A stretch of 5,496 nt of DNA. Source: Rhizorhabdus sp. Its GTDB lineage: Bacteria; Pseudomonadota; Alphaproteobacteria; Sphingomonadales; Sphingomonadaceae. The stretch spans positions 1 through 5,496 of the forward strand of contig SCUQ01000062.1 of assembly GCA_004297635.1 (NCBI GenBank), given 5' to 3'. This document shows positions 4,927 through 5,496 of the stretch, piece by piece. The translations under genes were made by a program, and so were the position numbers. How positions within the stretch are numbered: the first letter of the stretch is position 1; each line of letters opens with the position of its first letter. The notes under the pieces are model-generated. The model searched no databases. It was not told the origin of the DNA and saw nothing but the letters and a program-made list of their open reading frames with translations.

Positions 4927-5048
4927 CCCTGGCGCGCCTTGAAGCGGCGGTTGGTCTTGTTGATCACATAGGTGCGGCCACGACGACGGATCACGCGGTT
5001 ATCCCGATGACGGTCCTTCAGGGACTTGAGCGAGTTGCGGATCTTCAT
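4923..5048 (-). CDS. rpmJ: 50S ribosomal protein L36, cysteine-free type
   Basis: The 41-residue product begins [17 protein letters not shown], continues with [12 protein letters not shown] and ends [11 protein letters not shown]. It matches the alphaproteobacterial L36 sequence. L36 binds 23S rRNA in the large subunit. This form lacks the zinc-binding Cys/His set of classical L36 and belongs with the C-minus, YkgO-like type, plus a C-terminal extension to 41 residues (classical forms are 37-38). The ATG at 5048 is unambiguous from the conserved MKIRNS start, though the Shine-Dalgarno match (AGG in CAGGCG) is weak. A candidate promoter sits at 5098-5126. Its stop codon overlaps the proposed CTG start of the downstream HAD hydrolase, implying a two-gene transcript. 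Confidence 0.95.
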   Translation of the reverse strand: MKIRNSLKSLKDRHRDNRVIRRRGRTYVINKTNRRFKARQG

Positions 5049-5097
5049 GGCTTAACGCGCCTGCTTTCTAAGCTGATTGGTTTGAAAACGAGGCGCT

Positions 5098-5126
5098 CCC
5101 CTATGGTGAAGGAGGGAAGGAGTCAA
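5098..5126 (-). promoter_or_regulatory. Candidate rpmJ promoter
   Basis: On the minus strand TTGACT (5126-5121, 5 of 6 to the -35 consensus) is followed after 17 nt by TAGGGG (5103-5098), a weak -10. Downstream, GCGCCT (5096-5091) could pair with AGGCGC (5062-5057), which holds the likely ribosome binding site. The -35 and position are good; the -10 is poor. Confidence 0.35.
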
Positions 5127-5253
5127 CCCGTTTGGCCCGCTCCGGCAGCCTGGCGGCGCATTATCCGACGGATATCCGCTCATGCCACCGCCGTCCCCGG
5201 GAAATCGGCGGCTGGCAGGCCGGCGTGGTTCGATCCGGGCCGTTCATAGGTTA

Positions 5254-5309
5254 TGCATCCGAATCGATGCAGCGATTTCGTAACTGCCGCGTTTCGATGC
5301 CACGCATCG
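5254..5309. repeat. Two GCATC/GATGC inverted repeats before the lipoprotein gene
   Basis: TGCATC (5254-5259) pairs with GATGCA (5266-5271) across 6 nt. CGATGC (5295-5300) pairs with GCATCG (5304-5309) across CAC. CGATGC starts at 5265 and again at 5295, exactly 30 bp apart. The second repeat ends 18 bp before the ATG at 5328, just ahead of the ribosome binding site. This could be a paired operator or a leader hairpin. Confidence 0.5.
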
Positions 5310-5327
5310 TGCCGAGAGGAAGACGAC

Positions 5328-5496
5328 ATGAATATCAGACCCCTGCTTTCCAACGCCCTTCTCTCCGGCACCGCGCTGCTGCTTCTTGCCGGCTGCGCGT
5401 CGCAGACGCCCGAGGCGCGCGTCACGCGATTCCACCTGGGCCAGCCGATCGCCCCGGGGCAGGTCGCGGTCGAGCCGCGCGATCCGACGCTGGCGA
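5328..5496 (+). CDS. Lipoprotein, N-terminal part (gene runs off the window)
   Basis: Only the first 56 codons are present. The start shows a type II signal peptide: MNIR, a hydrophobic stretch ending LLLLAGC, and the lipobox LAGC with the acylated Cys23. The mature protein would be tethered to the inner or outer membrane; Ala-Ser after the Cys does not suggest inner-membrane retention by the enterobacterial Asp rule. After the Cys, SQTPEARVTRFHLGQPIAPG leads into the domain. The segment VTRFHLGQPIAPGQVAVEP recalls the start of DUF4136-type sphingomonad lipoproteins, but too little is visible to be sure. The ATG is supported by AGGA (5317-5320), 7 nt upstream. Inverted repeats at 5254-5309 lie in the upstream region. 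Its function is unknown. Confidence 0.82.
   Translation, partial: MNIRPLLSNALLSGTALLLLAGCASQTPEARVTRFHLGQPIAPGQVAVEPRDPTLA

Noticed and set aside
4234..4971. 245-residue plus-strand frame opposite the HAD gene and rpmJ
   Set aside because: It covers the complete HAD motif set and the rpmJ gene on the other strand, has no evident ribosome binding site, and its sequence resembles no family.
5180..5435. Minus-strand frames over the lipoprotein start
   Set aside because: They run antisense to a clear lipobox signal peptide with a good ribosome binding site and show no family features.

Overview
The window is high-GC alphaproteobacterial chromosome, most likely from a sphingomonad (Sphingomonadales). 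This rests on a GapR/DUF2312 nucleoid protein beside pyruvate kinase, a 41-residue cysteine-free L36 ribosomal protein, and a group II globin with an alphaproteobacterial heme pocket. It looks like core chromosome: there is no transposase, phage gene, tRNA, rRNA or CRISPR array.

Layout, left to right. Positions 83-940 (minus) encode PanB of pantothenate/CoA synthesis. Positions 951-1155 hold an unusual non-coding element: two inverted arms of about 95 bp, each carrying two hairpins, lying between gapR and panB and touching the panB ribosome binding site. Positions 1172-1435 (minus) encode GapR. It diverges from pyruvate kinase (1617-3074, plus), which starts with TTG. Pyruvate kinase converges, with a 10-bp gap, on a group II truncated hemoglobin (3085-3492, minus). 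A 57-residue YdcH/DUF465-type protein (3786-3959, plus) ends at a rho-independent terminator. Next, on the minus strand, come a 36-residue single-pass membrane protein (4092-4202), a HAD-family hydrolase (4309-4926) and rpmJ (4923-5048). A lipoprotein gene (5328 onward, plus) runs off the right edge.

Two things stand out beyond the ordinary genes. First, the globin and the 36-residue membrane protein each have a near-consensus FNR/FixK-type box 55-58 nt upstream of the start codon. This suggests a small oxygen-responsive regulon pairing a heme protein with an undescribed micro-protein. Second, in the 951-1155 element the distal hairpins keep an ATCC loop while their stems differ by paired changes, the mark of a structure under selection. 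In addition, the HAD hydrolase has no ATG, GTG or TTG upstream of its catalytic Asp, and probably starts at a CTG overlapping the rpmJ stop codon.

There is no gene-free stretch longer than 300 bases. In 1-82 I see nothing I can support. The longest intergenic gaps, 3493-3785 and 5049-5327, hold regulatory-looking palindromes described below.
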